Assembly (NCBI GenBank): GCA_002050235.1
Contig: MWST01000023.1
Coordinates: 1-52,882, forward strand
Reading direction: 5' to 3'
From: Polyangiaceae bacterium UTPRO1
GTDB taxonomy: Bacteria; Desulfobacterota; Binatia; UTPRO1
Length of the DNA stretch: 52,882 bases
Part shown: piece after piece, positions 27,275-35,676 of the stretch
How the letters are laid out: every line of letters begins with the position of its first letter
How positions within the stretch are numbered: the stretch's first letter is position 1
Translations under genes and position numbers: made by a program
The notes under the pieces: model-generated
The model's database searches: none
Seen by the model: the letters and a program-made list of their open reading frames with translations, nothing else
What the model was told of the DNA's origin: nothing

Positions 27275-28264
27275 GTGACGACACCGACAGCGGACCACTT
27301 CGTGGCTCTTTCCGAGTGCCACTTCATGAACGAGCAGTCGATGCACGAGATCAGCTACTATCCGGGGTTCACCAGGTGGTGGCAGAGCGTCGACGGCGTC
27401 ATCCGCGCCTGGGCGAACCGCGACCTCGCCGGCGGCGGTGCGATGCCGCCGCCGCGCGCCCATGCGCTCATCGAATGGATGGACAGAGCCGGCGTCGACG
27501 TCTGCTTCGCACTCCGCGAGTCGATGATGGACGTCGCCGGATACGCCTCCTGCATGTCGACGAACGCCTTCGTCCTCGAGGAGATCGCGCCGTACCCGGA
27601 CCGCATGTACCTCGAGTGCAACGTCGGCCCGATCATGCGCCGCGGCGTGGAGAACGCCATCTGGGAGCTCGAATACCTGGTGCGGGAGCGGGGGGCGAAG
27701 CTCTGCAAGGTCTACGCGCCCGAGGACGGCCCGCTCAACGACCGCCGGCTCTGGCCGTTCTACGAGAAGGCCTGCGAGCTCGACATCACGCTCACCATCC
27801 ACATGGGCATGGCTTACGTGTGCCCGCAGCCGACCAAGTACACACTGCCGCTGCTGCTCGACGAGGTCTGCCTCGACTTCCCGGAGCTCAAGGTCATCGC
27901 CTACCACATGGGCTGGCCCTATCACGAGGAGATGATGGGCTATGCCGGAAAGCACAAGAATCTCTACCTGAGCCTCTCCGGCATCATCGGCTGGCTGCAG
28001 CGGGCGCCGTACCGCGGCTATCACATGATCGGGCAGGCCTTGCAGTGGGTGAGCCCCGACAAGATCGTCATGGGACTCGACCTCGCGTTCGACGACATGC
28101 CGCGCGTCGTCGACTGGGTGCGTACTCTGCAGATGCCCGAGGAGCTGCAGGAGAAGTGGGGGTATCCGGAGATCACCGAGGAGATGCGCGCCAAGTTCCT
28201 CGGCCTGAATCTCGCCAAGCTCGCCAAGATCGAGCCTACCAAGCGGGTGCAGAAGAAGGGATGA
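27275..28264 (+). CDS. Amidohydrolase-2 family protein
   Basis: 329 residues from a GTG start with AAGGAGAG upstream. It is a TIM-barrel metal-dependent hydrolase of the COG2159 type, as suggested by LTIHMGMAYVCPQPTKY, VIAYHMGWPYHEEMMGYA, KNLYLSLSGIIGWL and KIVMGLDLAFDD near the end. The usual N-terminal HxH metal pair is not visible; only SECHFMNEQ is present near residue 15, so metal binding may differ from typical members. Relatives include decarboxylases and hydrolases acting on aromatic or cyclic acids. It starts a seven-gene run on this strand. Confidence 0.75.
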   Translation: MTTPTADHFVALSECHFMNEQSMHEISYYPGFTRWWQSVDGVIRAWANRDLAGGGAMPPPRAHALIEWMDRAGVDVCFALRESMMDVAGYASCMSTNAFVLEEIAPYPDRMYLECNVGPIMRRGVENAIWELEYLVRERGAKLCKVYAPEDGPLNDRRLWPFYEKACELDITLTIHMGMAYVCPQPTKYTLPLLLDEVCLDFPELKVIAYHMGWPYHEEMMGYAGKHKNLYLSLSGIIGWLQRAPYRGYHMIGQALQWVSPDKIVMGLDLAFDDMPRVVDWVRTLQMPEELQEKWGYPEITEEMRAKFLGLNLAKLAKIEPTKRVQKKG

Positions 28265-28268
28265 GGCG

Positions 28269-30104
28269 ATGACCGGCGCCGAGAGCGCGGCGGCGGACCC
28301 TCGCCGCGGGTGCGGCGAACACGGCCGCCGGCTCGCGGCGCTGCGTGCGGCGATGGCCGAGCAGGGCCTCGCGGCGTACCTCGTGCCGCGCGCCGACGAG
28401 CATCAGAACGAAGGGGTGCCGGCGTCCGAGGAGCGCCTGCGCTGGCTCAGCGGCTTCGACGGCAGCGCCGGACTGGCGGCGATCGGACGGGAGCACGCCG
28501 CGCTCTTCGTCGACGGCCGCTACATGCTGCAAGTGCGGCGGCAGAGCGACGCGGCGCTCTGGGAGCACCGCCATCATGTCGAAGCGCCGTTCCTCGACTG
28601 GGTCAAGCAGCGGCTCGGATCGGGCGATCGCATCGGCTTCGACCCGCGGCTGCACACCGTCGCCGAGATCAAGCGGCAGCGGGCGGCGCTCGAGCCGCTC
28701 GGAGTGAAGCTGGTGCCGGTCCTGCCGAACCTCGTCGATCGCTGCTGGAGCGACCGGCCGGCGCCGCCGCGGAAGCAACTGACGCTGCATCCTCCGGAGA
28801 TGGCCGGCGAGTCCTCGGCCGCCAAGCGGGCGCGCATTGCGGCCGAGCTGGTCGCGAGCGGGCTCGATGCGCTGATCGTGTCGGCCTCCGACAACCTCGC
28901 CTGGCTCTTCAATGTGCGCGGCGCCGACGTGCCGATGACGCCGATCGTCCTCGGCTACGCGATCCTCGGCGCCGACGGCGCGGCGGCGCTCTTCGTCGAT
29001 CCGGCGAAGCTCGGGGCCGAGGTGCGGGCGGCGCTCGTCGGCGACGGCGGCGGCGCGGTGACGCTGGCGGCGCCGGAGGATCTCGCGGCGGCGCTCGCGG
29101 CGCTGGGCGGCAAGAAGGTCCGGCTCGACGCCGGCACCGGCTCGGTCTTCCTGAGCGATAGCCTCGAGGCCGCCGGCGCCAGCGTCGACGTCGGTCCCGA
29201 TCCCTGCCAGGCGGCAAAGGCGCGTAAGAACGCCGTCGAGATCGCGGGCATGCGCCGCGCCCACCATCGCGACGGGGTGGCGTTGGCGCGCTTCTTCGCC
29301 TGGCTCGCCGCGGCGCCGCGGATCGGCGAGACCGAGGCCACGCTCGCCGCGGTCCTGGCGGCGCTGCGCGCGCGCGGTGACCACTACCGGGGTCCGAGCT
29401 TCGAGACGATCTCGGCTCTCGGCGGCAACGCCGCCCAACCGCACTATCGGGTCGACGCGGCGCACGCCCGCGTCGTCGCCGCCGACGATCTCTATCTGGT
29501 GGATAGCGGCGGCCAGTATCTCGACGGCACCACCGATGTGACCCGGGTGGTGATGCTCGGGACCCCGACCGCCGAGATGCGCCGCCGCTACACCGAGGTG
29601 CTGCGCGGCGTGATCGCCGTCAGCCGGGCGCGATTCCCCGCCGGCACGACGGGCGCGCAGCTCGATCCCTTGGCGCGACAGTATCTCTGGGCCTCCGGGG
29701 TCGACTTCGATCACGGCACCGGGCACGGCGTCGGCAGCTATCTCTGCGTACACGAGGGGCCGCAGAGCATCTCCAAGCGCGCCACCGAGGTGAAGCTGGA
29801 GCCCGGCATGGTGCTGTCGGTGGAGCCCGGATACTACAAGGCCGACGCGTTCGGGATCCGTATCGAGAATCTCGTCGTCGTCACCGTGGCGGAGCCCCAG
29901 CCCGACGGCGCCGAGCTGCGGACGCTCGCCTTCGAGACGCTGACTCTGGCGCCTTTCGAGCGTCGGCTGATCGATGTCGGGGCGCTCGACCCGGCAGAGA
30001 GAGAATGGATCGACGTCTACCACGCGCGGGTCGGCGCCGAGCTGGCTCCCGCTCTCGACGCCGCCGACGCCGCCTGGCTGGCGCGCGCCACCGCGCCGCT
30101 CTGA
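28269..30104 (+). CDS. Xaa-Pro aminopeptidase (aminopeptidase P, M24B)
   Basis: 611 residues, the long three-domain form. N-terminal creatinase-like domains include GLAAYLVPRADEHQNE and LRWLSGFDGSAG. The C-terminal pita-bread metallopeptidase domain shows the metal ligands: DSGGQYLDGTTDVTRVV (two Asp), HGTGHGVGSYLCVHEGP (His), EPGYYKADAFGIRIENLV (two Glu). It removes N-terminal residues before proline in the cytoplasm. It begins four bases after the amidohydrolase stop. Its role in a catabolic operon is unclear. Confidence 0.93.
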   Translation: MTGAESAAADPRRGCGEHGRRLAALRAAMAEQGLAAYLVPRADEHQNEGVPASEERLRWLSGFDGSAGLAAIGREHAALFVDGRYMLQVRRQSDAALWEHRHHVEAPFLDWVKQRLGSGDRIGFDPRLHTVAEIKRQRAALEPLGVKLVPVLPNLVDRCWSDRPAPPRKQLTLHPPEMAGESSAAKRARIAAELVASGLDALIVSASDNLAWLFNVRGADVPMTPIVLGYAILGADGAAALFVDPAKLGAEVRAALVGDGGGAVTLAAPEDLAAALAALGGKKVRLDAGTGSVFLSDSLEAAGASVDVGPDPCQAAKARKNAVEIAGMRRAHHRDGVALARFFAWLAAAPRIGETEATLAAVLAALRARGDHYRGPSFETISALGGNAAQPHYRVDAAHARVVAADDLYLVDSGGQYLDGTTDVTRVVMLGTPTAEMRRRYTEVLRGVIAVSRARFPAGTTGAQLDPLARQYLWASGVDFDHGTGHGVGSYLCVHEGPQSISKRATEVKLEPGMVLSVEPGYYKADAFGIRIENLVVVTVAEPQPDGAELRTLAFETLTLAPFERRLIDVGALDPAEREWIDVYHARVGAELAPALDAADAAWLARATAPL

Positions 30105-30236
30105 AGCGCGGGCACACGACGCGGGTCACGGCGCCACGGGCGGGTCATGGCCGTCGCGCTCGACGCGCCGAGAACGGGAAGGCCGCGGGGTGGCGCGGTG
30201 GCACGGCCGCGGACGATCCGCTATGTCGGCGCGTTG

Positions 30237-31412
30237 ATGACGACTTCACTGTCCGATCGCGCTTGCATCGTCGGGATCGGCGAGACCGCGTACTGCCGCG
30301 CTCCCGGATCCGGGAAGACCGAGCTCGGGATCCAGCTCGAGGCGGCGCGGGCCGCGCTCGCCGATGCCGGGCTCGGACCGCGCCAGCTCGACGGCGTGAT
30401 GCCGTTTCCGAATCTCGGCAGCGCCGAGGAGCTCGCCGCCAACCTCGGAATCGCGAACCTGCGCTTCGCAGCGACCGTCCACATGGGCGGCGCGGCGCCG
30501 GTGGCCTCGCTGCAGGTGGCGGCGGCGGCGGTGGTCAGCGGCAGCGCCGACTACGTCCTCCTGCCGGCGGGGTGGAACGGTTATTCGGGGCGGCGAGTGC
30601 GCGAGTCGGTGGCCGTCGACTCCTCGTTGCTGCCGGGAGGTGCGATCGCCCGCGACTACTACCTGCCGCACGGTTTGACGGCGCCGCCGCAGTGGTATGC
30701 GCTGATCGCCCGCCGCCACATGCACGAGTTCGGGACGACTCCGGAGCACCTCGGAGCGATCGCGATCGCCATGCGCAAGCACGCGCAGTTGAACCCCGGA
30801 GCGGTGATGAAGGACAAGCCGCTCACCATGGACGCCTATCTCGCCTCACCTATGGTGACGGCGCCGTATCGGCTCTTCGACTGCTGCCTCGAGACCGACG
30901 GCGGCGCGGCGGTGGTGGTGACGACCCGGGAACGAGCGCGCGATCTGCGCCGGCATCCGGTCGCGATCCTCGGTGTCGCGGCGGCGCAGCCGTATCCCGC
31001 CGACGAGATCACCAATCGTAAGGATCTCTTCGCGACCGGTCTCACACTGGCGGCGCCGCGTGCGTTCGCCATGGCCGGCGTCACGCCCGCCGACATCGAC
31101 TTCGCCGAGATCTACGACTGCTTCACCTTCGAGGTGCTGCAGCAGCTCGAGGAGACCGGCTTCTGCGGCCGCGGCGAGGGCGGACCTTTCGTCGAGGGCG
31201 GCACGATCGAGCTCGGCGGCGCGTTGCCGGTGAACACGCACGGCGGCCTCCTCTCCGAGGCGCACGCGCTCGGCATGAGCCACATCGTCGAGGCCGTCCG
31301 CCAGCTGCGCGGCGACGGCGGCGAGCGGCAGGTCGCCGCCGCCGCTCTCGGAGTCGTCACCGGGTGGGGCGACTTCGGCGACGGCTCGATCGCCATCCTG
31401 GGGCGCGCATGA
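30237..31412 (+). CDS. Thiolase-like (SCP2/Ltp2 type) protein, second copy, nucleophile cysteine absent
   Basis: 391 residues from ATG 30237; an ATG at 30147 would add 30 Arg/Pro-rich residues that do not match the family. The nucleophile region reads VHMGGAAPVASLQ (81-93), with no cysteine. The C-terminal part has EIYDCFTFEVLQQLEETGF and LPVNTHGGLLSEAHALGM. As with the 6925 gene, loss of the cysteine plus a DUF35 partner downstream (31438) points to an Ltp2-like aldolase rather than a thiolase. The two copies differ strongly, so they probably act on different beta-hydroxyacyl-CoAs. Confidence 0.8.
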   Translation: MTTSLSDRACIVGIGETAYCRAPGSGKTELGIQLEAARAALADAGLGPRQLDGVMPFPNLGSAEELAANLGIANLRFAATVHMGGAAPVASLQVAAAAVVSGSADYVLLPAGWNGYSGRRVRESVAVDSSLLPGGAIARDYYLPHGLTAPPQWYALIARRHMHEFGTTPEHLGAIAIAMRKHAQLNPGAVMKDKPLTMDAYLASPMVTAPYRLFDCCLETDGGAAVVVTTRERARDLRRHPVAILGVAAAQPYPADEITNRKDLFATGLTLAAPRAFAMAGVTPADIDFAEIYDCFTFEVLQQLEETGFCGRGEGGPFVEGGTIELGGALPVNTHGGLLSEAHALGMSHIVEAVRQLRGDGGERQVAAAALGVVTGWGDFGDGSIAILGRA

Positions 31413-31437
31413 GAGCGGCGCGGGAGAGGACCTGGCG

Positions 31438-31854
31438 ATGAGCGAGGCTGTCGCGATTCCGCGCCCGCTGCCGTCCCGGCATGGGCTCGCCGGCGAGTTC
31501 TATGCCTGGTGCGCCAAGGGCGAGCTCCGCTTCCAGCGCTGCAGCGGCTGCGGCACGTGGCGGCACGTGCCGCGCGAGATGTGCGCCGAGTGCGGCAGCG
31601 TCGCCTGGGCGTGGGAGCGCTCGAGCGGCCGCGGACGGATCTACACCTGGACGGTCGTGGCGCGGGCTCTGCACCCGGGCTTCGCCGCCGATGCGCCCTA
31701 CGCGCCCGTGGTCGTCGAGATGGAGGAAGGCGTGCGGCTGCTCGGCCGGATGGTCGACTGCCCGCCCGCCGAGCTCGCCATCGCCATGCCGGTAGAGGTG
31801 GTGTTCGTGGCGGTAGCACCGGAAGTGACGCTGCCGAGATTCCGCCGTACCTGA
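31438..31854 (+). CDS. Zn-ribbon/OB-fold (DUF35) protein, second copy
   Basis: 138 residues. GLAGEFYAWCAKGELRFQRC leads into the zinc ribbon CSGCGTWRHVPREMCAEC, then the OB-fold (GRGRIYTWTVVARALHPGF, VVVEMEEGVRLLGRMVDC). It follows the thiolase-like gene by 25 bases and is expected to be its partner subunit. Confidence 0.87.
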   Translation: MSEAVAIPRPLPSRHGLAGEFYAWCAKGELRFQRCSGCGTWRHVPREMCAECGSVAWAWERSSGRGRIYTWTVVARALHPGFAADAPYAPVVVEMEEGVRLLGRMVDCPPAELAIAMPVEVVFVAVAPEVTLPRFRRT

Positions 31855-31900
31855 TGGCGCCCGCTTCCCGTCCCGGGCGCGCGCCCGAAAGGATTCGCCG

Positions 31901-32689
31901 ATGAAGAAGACGCCGCCGACGCTGCCGCCGACGATGCGCTACGAGAAGCGCGACCGCATCGCCATAGTCACCATCAACCGCCCCGAGGCCATGAACGCCT
32001 TTACCGCCGACATGCTGCGCGGCATGGATGCGGCGTTCGCCGACTTCGACGCCGACCCGGATCTCTGGGTCGCCATCCTCGCCGCTGCGGGCGACAAGGC
32101 CTTCTGCGCCGGCATGGACCTCAAGGAGGCGATCCCGGCTTTGGCCGAAGGCGACGAGCTCGGTTACGAAGACCATACCAAGCGGCCCTTCTCGGACGTC
32201 TTCAAGCCGATCATCGCCGCCGTGAACGGCTACTGCATCGCCGGCGGCCTCGAGTTCCTCCAGGGCACCGATCTGCGCATCGCCGCCGAGCACGCGACCT
32301 TCGGCCTCGGCGAGGTCCGCTGGGGCATCATCCCGACCGGCGGCTCGCACATCCGCCTGCCGCGCCAGATCCCGTGGGCGGTGGCGATGGAGCTGCTGTT
32401 CATGGGCCGGCCGATAGACGCCAGGCGCGCTTACGACATCGGGCTCGTGAACGCGGTCGTGCCCGCCGCCGATGTCCTGCCGACCGCGATCGAGTGGGCC
32501 GAGACCATCTGCAGGAACGGTCCGCTGGCGGTGAAGACCGCGAAGGAGATCGCCGTGCGCGCCCTCGGACTCGAGTCGGGGTTCGTCCTCGAGAAGGCGC
32601 TCGGTGCCCGCGTCTTCGCATCGGCCGATGCAGCCGAGGGTCCGAAAGCCTTCGCGGAGAAGCGGCAGCCGAGGTTCACGGGGCGCTGA
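31901..32689 (+). CDS. Enoyl-CoA hydratase/isomerase
   Basis: 262-residue, full-length crotonase. It has AFCAGMDLKEAIPALAEG (oxyanion hole) and both catalytic glutamates of hydratases (CIAGGLEFLQGTDLRIAAE and FGLGEVRWGIIPTGG). The complete C-terminal helical domain ends AFAEKRQPRFTG. It adds water to a 2-enoyl-CoA. It lies in the same run as the thiolase-like/DUF35 pair, which fits a hydration-then-aldol-cleavage sequence. Confidence 0.92.
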   Translation: MKKTPPTLPPTMRYEKRDRIAIVTINRPEAMNAFTADMLRGMDAAFADFDADPDLWVAILAAAGDKAFCAGMDLKEAIPALAEGDELGYEDHTKRPFSDVFKPIIAAVNGYCIAGGLEFLQGTDLRIAAEHATFGLGEVRWGIIPTGGSHIRLPRQIPWAVAMELLFMGRPIDARRAYDIGLVNAVVPAADVLPTAIEWAETICRNGPLAVKTAKEIAVRALGLESGFVLEKALGARVFASADAAEGPKAFAEKRQPRFTGR

Positions 32690-32697
32690 GCCGCGCG

Positions 32698-33624
32698 GTG
32701 CGTACGCAGGGGGACGCGGCGACGACCCGGGGAGCGCTCGCCATAGCCGGCGTGCGACTGACGCACCCCGGCCGCATCCTCTATCCGGACCTCGGTTTCA
32801 CGAAGCTCGACCTGGCGCGCTTCTACGAGGCGGTCGCCGAGCGGCTCCTGCCGCACGTGGCGGGGCGGCCGCTCAGCCTGGTGCGCTGTCCGACCGGTCT
32901 CGGCAGCTGCTTCTACGTGAAGCACGCGGCGATCGCCGGTGCCCCGGGCCTGCGCCGCATCCCGATCCGCGAGAAGAGCGCGACCCGCGAATACCTGGTC
33001 GTCGACAGCCTCGCGGGGCTGGTCGCGCTGGCGCAGATGAGCATCCTCGAGATCCATACCTGGAACTGCACCGCTGACGAGCTCGAGCGGCCCGACCGCG
33101 TAGTCATCGACCTCGATCCCGGACCGCAGGTGGCATGGCCGCGAGTCCTGGCCGGGGCGAAGCGGGTGCGCGACGGTTTCGCTGCCCTCGATCTCCGCAG
33201 CTTCGTCAAGGCGACCGGGGGCAAGGGTCTGCACGTGGTCGTGCCGTTCACGCCCGAACTGGACTGGGCGGCGTGTCTGGCGCTGGCCCGCAGCGTGGCG
33301 GCGGCGATCGTGCGCCAGGAGCCGGATACCTACACGACGGTCATGAGCAAGCGCGGCCGCGAGAAGAAGATCCTCCTCGACTACTATCGCAATCAGCGCG
33401 GTGCCACGGCCATCGCCGCGTTCTCGCCGCGCGCGCGGCCGGGCGCTCCGGTAGCCGTGCCGCTCGCTTGGCACGAGCTCTCGCCCCGGCGGCGCGCCGA
33501 TCACTTCACGGTCGCGAATCTGTCGGCGCGGCTGGCGCGCTTGCGGCGCGATCCCTGGCGTGAGTACTGGACGGTCCGCCAGCGGCTCGGCGCCAAGGCG
33601 CTGGCGGCGGCCGGCGGACGGTGA
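32698..33624 (+). CDS. Stand-alone LigD-type polymerase domain (archaeo-eukaryotic primase fold)
   Basis: 308 residues from GTG 32698, eight bases after the crotonase stop. The whole protein is a LigD polymerase domain: LTHPGRILYPDLGFTKLDLA, AQMSILEIHTWNC, the catalytic metal motif VVIDLDPGP (Asp138, Asp140), VKATGGKGLHVVVPF, and KKILLDYYRNQRGATA with the third acidic residue. No ligase or phosphoesterase domain is attached, and no ku gene is visible. Such proteins fill gaps or synthesise short patches, often with ribonucleotides, in end joining or base excision repair. The next gene encodes an AP endonuclease/exonuclease III, which favours the repair role. Confidence 0.88.
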   Translation: MRTQGDAATTRGALAIAGVRLTHPGRILYPDLGFTKLDLARFYEAVAERLLPHVAGRPLSLVRCPTGLGSCFYVKHAAIAGAPGLRRIPIREKSATREYLVVDSLAGLVALAQMSILEIHTWNCTADELERPDRVVIDLDPGPQVAWPRVLAGAKRVRDGFAALDLRSFVKATGGKGLHVVVPFTPELDWAACLALARSVAAAIVRQEPDTYTTVMSKRGREKKILLDYYRNQRGATAIAAFSPRARPGAPVAVPLAWHELSPRRRADHFTVANLSARLARLRRDPWREYWTVRQRLGAKALAAAGGR

Positions 33625-33634
33625 AAGGTACGTC

Positions 33635-34387
33635 ATGAAGATCGCGACCTGGAACGTCAACGGCATTCGCGCCCGCGCTGCACAGGTGCTCGAGCTGGTC
33701 GAGCGCGAGGCGCCCGACGTCGTCTGCTTGCAGGAGATCAAGGCCAAGCCCGAGCAGGTCCCCGAGGCCCTCTGCAACCTCGCCGGCTACTGGTGCCGCT
33801 GGCACGGCGCCGGGGGGTATTCGGGCGTCGGGCTGCACCTCGCCAAGAGCCGCTTCCCCGCCGCGCCGTCCTTCAGCCACCCCGAGTTCGACTACGAGAC
33901 CCGCATCGTCCAGGCGGTGGCCGGCGACACCGTGTTCGCCTCGGTCTACGTACCGAACGGCGGCAAGGACTACGCTGCGAAGATCCGCTTCCTCGCCGCG
34001 CTCGAGAATTACGCAGCCGGCGTGCACGCGGCCGGGCGTCACCTCGTGCTCGGCGGCGACCTGAACGTCGCCCGCACCGATCGCGACGTCCATCCCAAGG
34101 AGCGCAAGCCCGGCGCCATCGGGCAGAAGCCCGAGGAACGGGCGCTGATCGAGAACCTGTGTGGGCGCGGCCTCGTCGACATCGCCCGCGCCCTCGACCC
34201 CGACAACGACGAGCTGTTCACCTGGTGGGCTCCGTGGCGCAACCTGAAGGCCAGGAACATCGGCTGGCGCATCGACTACGTGCTCGCTTCGACGCCGCTG
34301 GCCGAGCGCGCTGCGGGGTGCGTGGTGCAGCGCGAGTTCGGCAGCAGCGACCACGGGCCCGTCGTGGCGACGTTCCACGACCGCTGA
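33635..34387 (+). CDS. xthA: Exodeoxyribonuclease III / AP endonuclease
   Basis: 250 residues from ATG 33635, preceded by GAAAGG. It is a complete exonuclease III: MKIATWNVNGIRAR, VVCLQEIKAKPEQ (metal-binding Glu34), VYVPNGGKDYAAKIRFL, GGDLNVARTDRDVHP (catalytic Asp/Asn), IGWRIDYVLAS and FGSSDHGPVVATF (catalytic Asp-His). It cleaves DNA at abasic sites and trims 3' ends in base excision repair. It sits 11 bases after the LigD-type polymerase gene, so the two are almost certainly co-transcribed. Confidence 0.95.
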   Translation: MKIATWNVNGIRARAAQVLELVEREAPDVVCLQEIKAKPEQVPEALCNLAGYWCRWHGAGGYSGVGLHLAKSRFPAAPSFSHPEFDYETRIVQAVAGDTVFASVYVPNGGKDYAAKIRFLAALENYAAGVHAAGRHLVLGGDLNVARTDRDVHPKERKPGAIGQKPEERALIENLCGRGLVDIARALDPDNDELFTWWAPWRNLKARNIGWRIDYVLASTPLAERAAGCVVQREFGSSDHGPVVATFHDR

Positions 34388-34411
34388 CCCGGGCCGTCGC
34401 GACGGCCCGGG
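34388..34411. terminator. Perfect 24-bp palindrome, bidirectional terminator
   Basis: The half-site CCCGGGCCGTCG is followed directly by its exact reverse complement, starting at the base after the xthA stop. It lies between convergent genes. As RNA it forms a very strong hairpin readable in both directions. There is no T-run on either side. Confidence 0.6.
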
Positions 34412-34418
34412 AGGTAGT

Positions 34419-34436
34419 ACGTCCGGGTGCGGACGT
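34419..34436. terminator. Second hairpin in the convergent gap
   Basis: ACGTCC-gggtgc-GGACGT, seven bases after the 24-bp palindrome and ten bases before the stop of the convergent CoA-transferase. Together the two form a tandem terminator-like structure. Confidence 0.4.
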
Positions 34437-34446
34437 CGCCGCCGCT

Positions 34447-35676
34447 TCAGTAGATCGCCCGGGCCTCGACGAGCGCCCGGTAGCGGTCGTCGTCGAGGCC
34501 GAGGAGGCCCTTCAACACGCGCTCGTTGTCCTGACCGATGCGCGGACCCGGACGCACGTCGATCCGACTCCGGCTCGTCTTCACGTAGGCGCCGTAGATC
34601 GTCTCCTCGAAGCCGAGCGGATGGGCGACCTCGATGAAAGTGCCGCGCGCGCGCCAGTGCGGATCGCGGAGGAGATCGGCGACGTTCAGGACCGGAGTCG
34701 CGGCTATGCCCGCGCTCTGGAGCCGCTGCGCCAGCGCGTAGTCGTCCTGGGGAGCAGTCCAGGCAGCGAGCTGGCGGTGCAACGCATCGAGCGCCGCCAG
34801 GCGTCCGGCCAGGGTTGTGAGTGCAGGCGCCGTCGCCCAGGCCGGGCGATCCATGGCGTCGACCAGCGCCTGCCAGGCATCGTCGCCGGTGACGGCGATG
34901 GCGATCCAGCGGTCCTCCCCGGTGCAGGGGAAGACGCCGTGGGGCGCGGCGGCGGCGCGCGGATGGCGGTTCCCGAGCGGCCCGGCGCTGCGGCCGTTCA
35001 GGGCGTAGTCCATGAAGGCGGGGCCGACCATCTGCATGACGGCCTCCTGCTGCGAGTAGTCGATGTGCTGACCCTGGCCGGTACGGTCGCGGTGGTAGAG
35101 CGCGGTCAGGATCGCGAACGCCCCCATGATGCCGTTGTAGGGATCGGAGAAGGCGTTCTCGACGGGTATGGGCGCGCCGTCGCCGTAGCCGACCAGGCTG
35201 TCGAGGCCGGTCGTGCTCGTGAGGCTGAGACCGTAGGTGCGGATGTCCTTCAGTGGCCCGGTGAGTCCCGCTGCCGGCATCGAGAACATCACCAGATCGG
35301 GCTTCACGACGCGGAGATCGTTCCAGCCGAGCTCGAGGTCCTCCATGACGCCGGGGCCGAAGTTCTCGATGACGACGTCGCACCTGGCGATGAGATCCCG
35401 GGCCAGCCGGCGCCCGTCGGCGTGCTTCAGGTTCAGCGACACGCTGCCGTTTCCGGCCCAGCAGGCGTGGTTCGAGAGGCTGCGGTCGGGATCGCGCACC
35501 CCGCCGCCGAAGGGGGGCAACATGCGGGTCAGGTCGATGCGGGCCCGCGACTCGATCTTGAGGACGTCGGCGCCGAGGAAGCCTAGCGTCTGGCCGACCA
35601 CGGGACCGGCCCAGACCCAGCCGAAGTTGGCGACGCGGATGCCGGCGAGCGGCAGCAGCGGGTCGGTTGCCGTCAT
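34447..35676 (-). CDS. Family III CoA-transferase lacking the catalytic aspartate
   Basis: 409 residues. Normal family opening (LAGIRVANFGWVWAGPVVGQ, LGADVLKIESRARIDLT), VVIENFGPGVMEDLELGW, and the small-domain PHGVFPCTGEDRWIAIAV. At the catalytic Asp position the sequence reads DIRTYGLSLTSTTGL, with Gly149 where Asp is expected. Heteromeric family III transferases such as benzylsuccinate CoA-transferase (BbsEF) combine two related subunits, and this gene overlaps the upstream paralogue (ATGA), which keeps the Asp. It is probably the non-catalytic partner, but YG-type members might also be active alone. Confidence 0.87.
   Translation of the reverse strand: MTATDPLLPLAGIRVANFGWVWAGPVVGQTLGFLGADVLKIESRARIDLTRMLPPFGGGVRDPDRSLSNHACWAGNGSVSLNLKHADGRRLARDLIARCDVVIENFGPGVMEDLELGWNDLRVVKPDLVMFSMPAAGLTGPLKDIRTYGLSLTSTTGLDSLVGYGDGAPIPVENAFSDPYNGIMGAFAILTALYHRDRTGQGQHIDYSQQEAVMQMVGPAFMDYALNGRSAGPLGNRHPRAAAAPHGVFPCTGEDRWIAIAVTGDDAWQALVDAMDRPAWATAPALTTLAGRLAALDALHRQLAAWTAPQDDYALAQRLQSAGIAATPVLNVADLLRDPHWRARGTFIEVAHPLGFEETIYGAYVKTSRSRIDVRPGPRIGQDNERVLKGLLGLDDDRYRALVEARAIY

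Noticed and set aside
30147..30236. N-terminal extension of the second thiolase-like gene
   Set aside because: The 30 extra residues are Arg/Pro-rich and unlike the family, which normally begins just before the ACIVGIGET strand.
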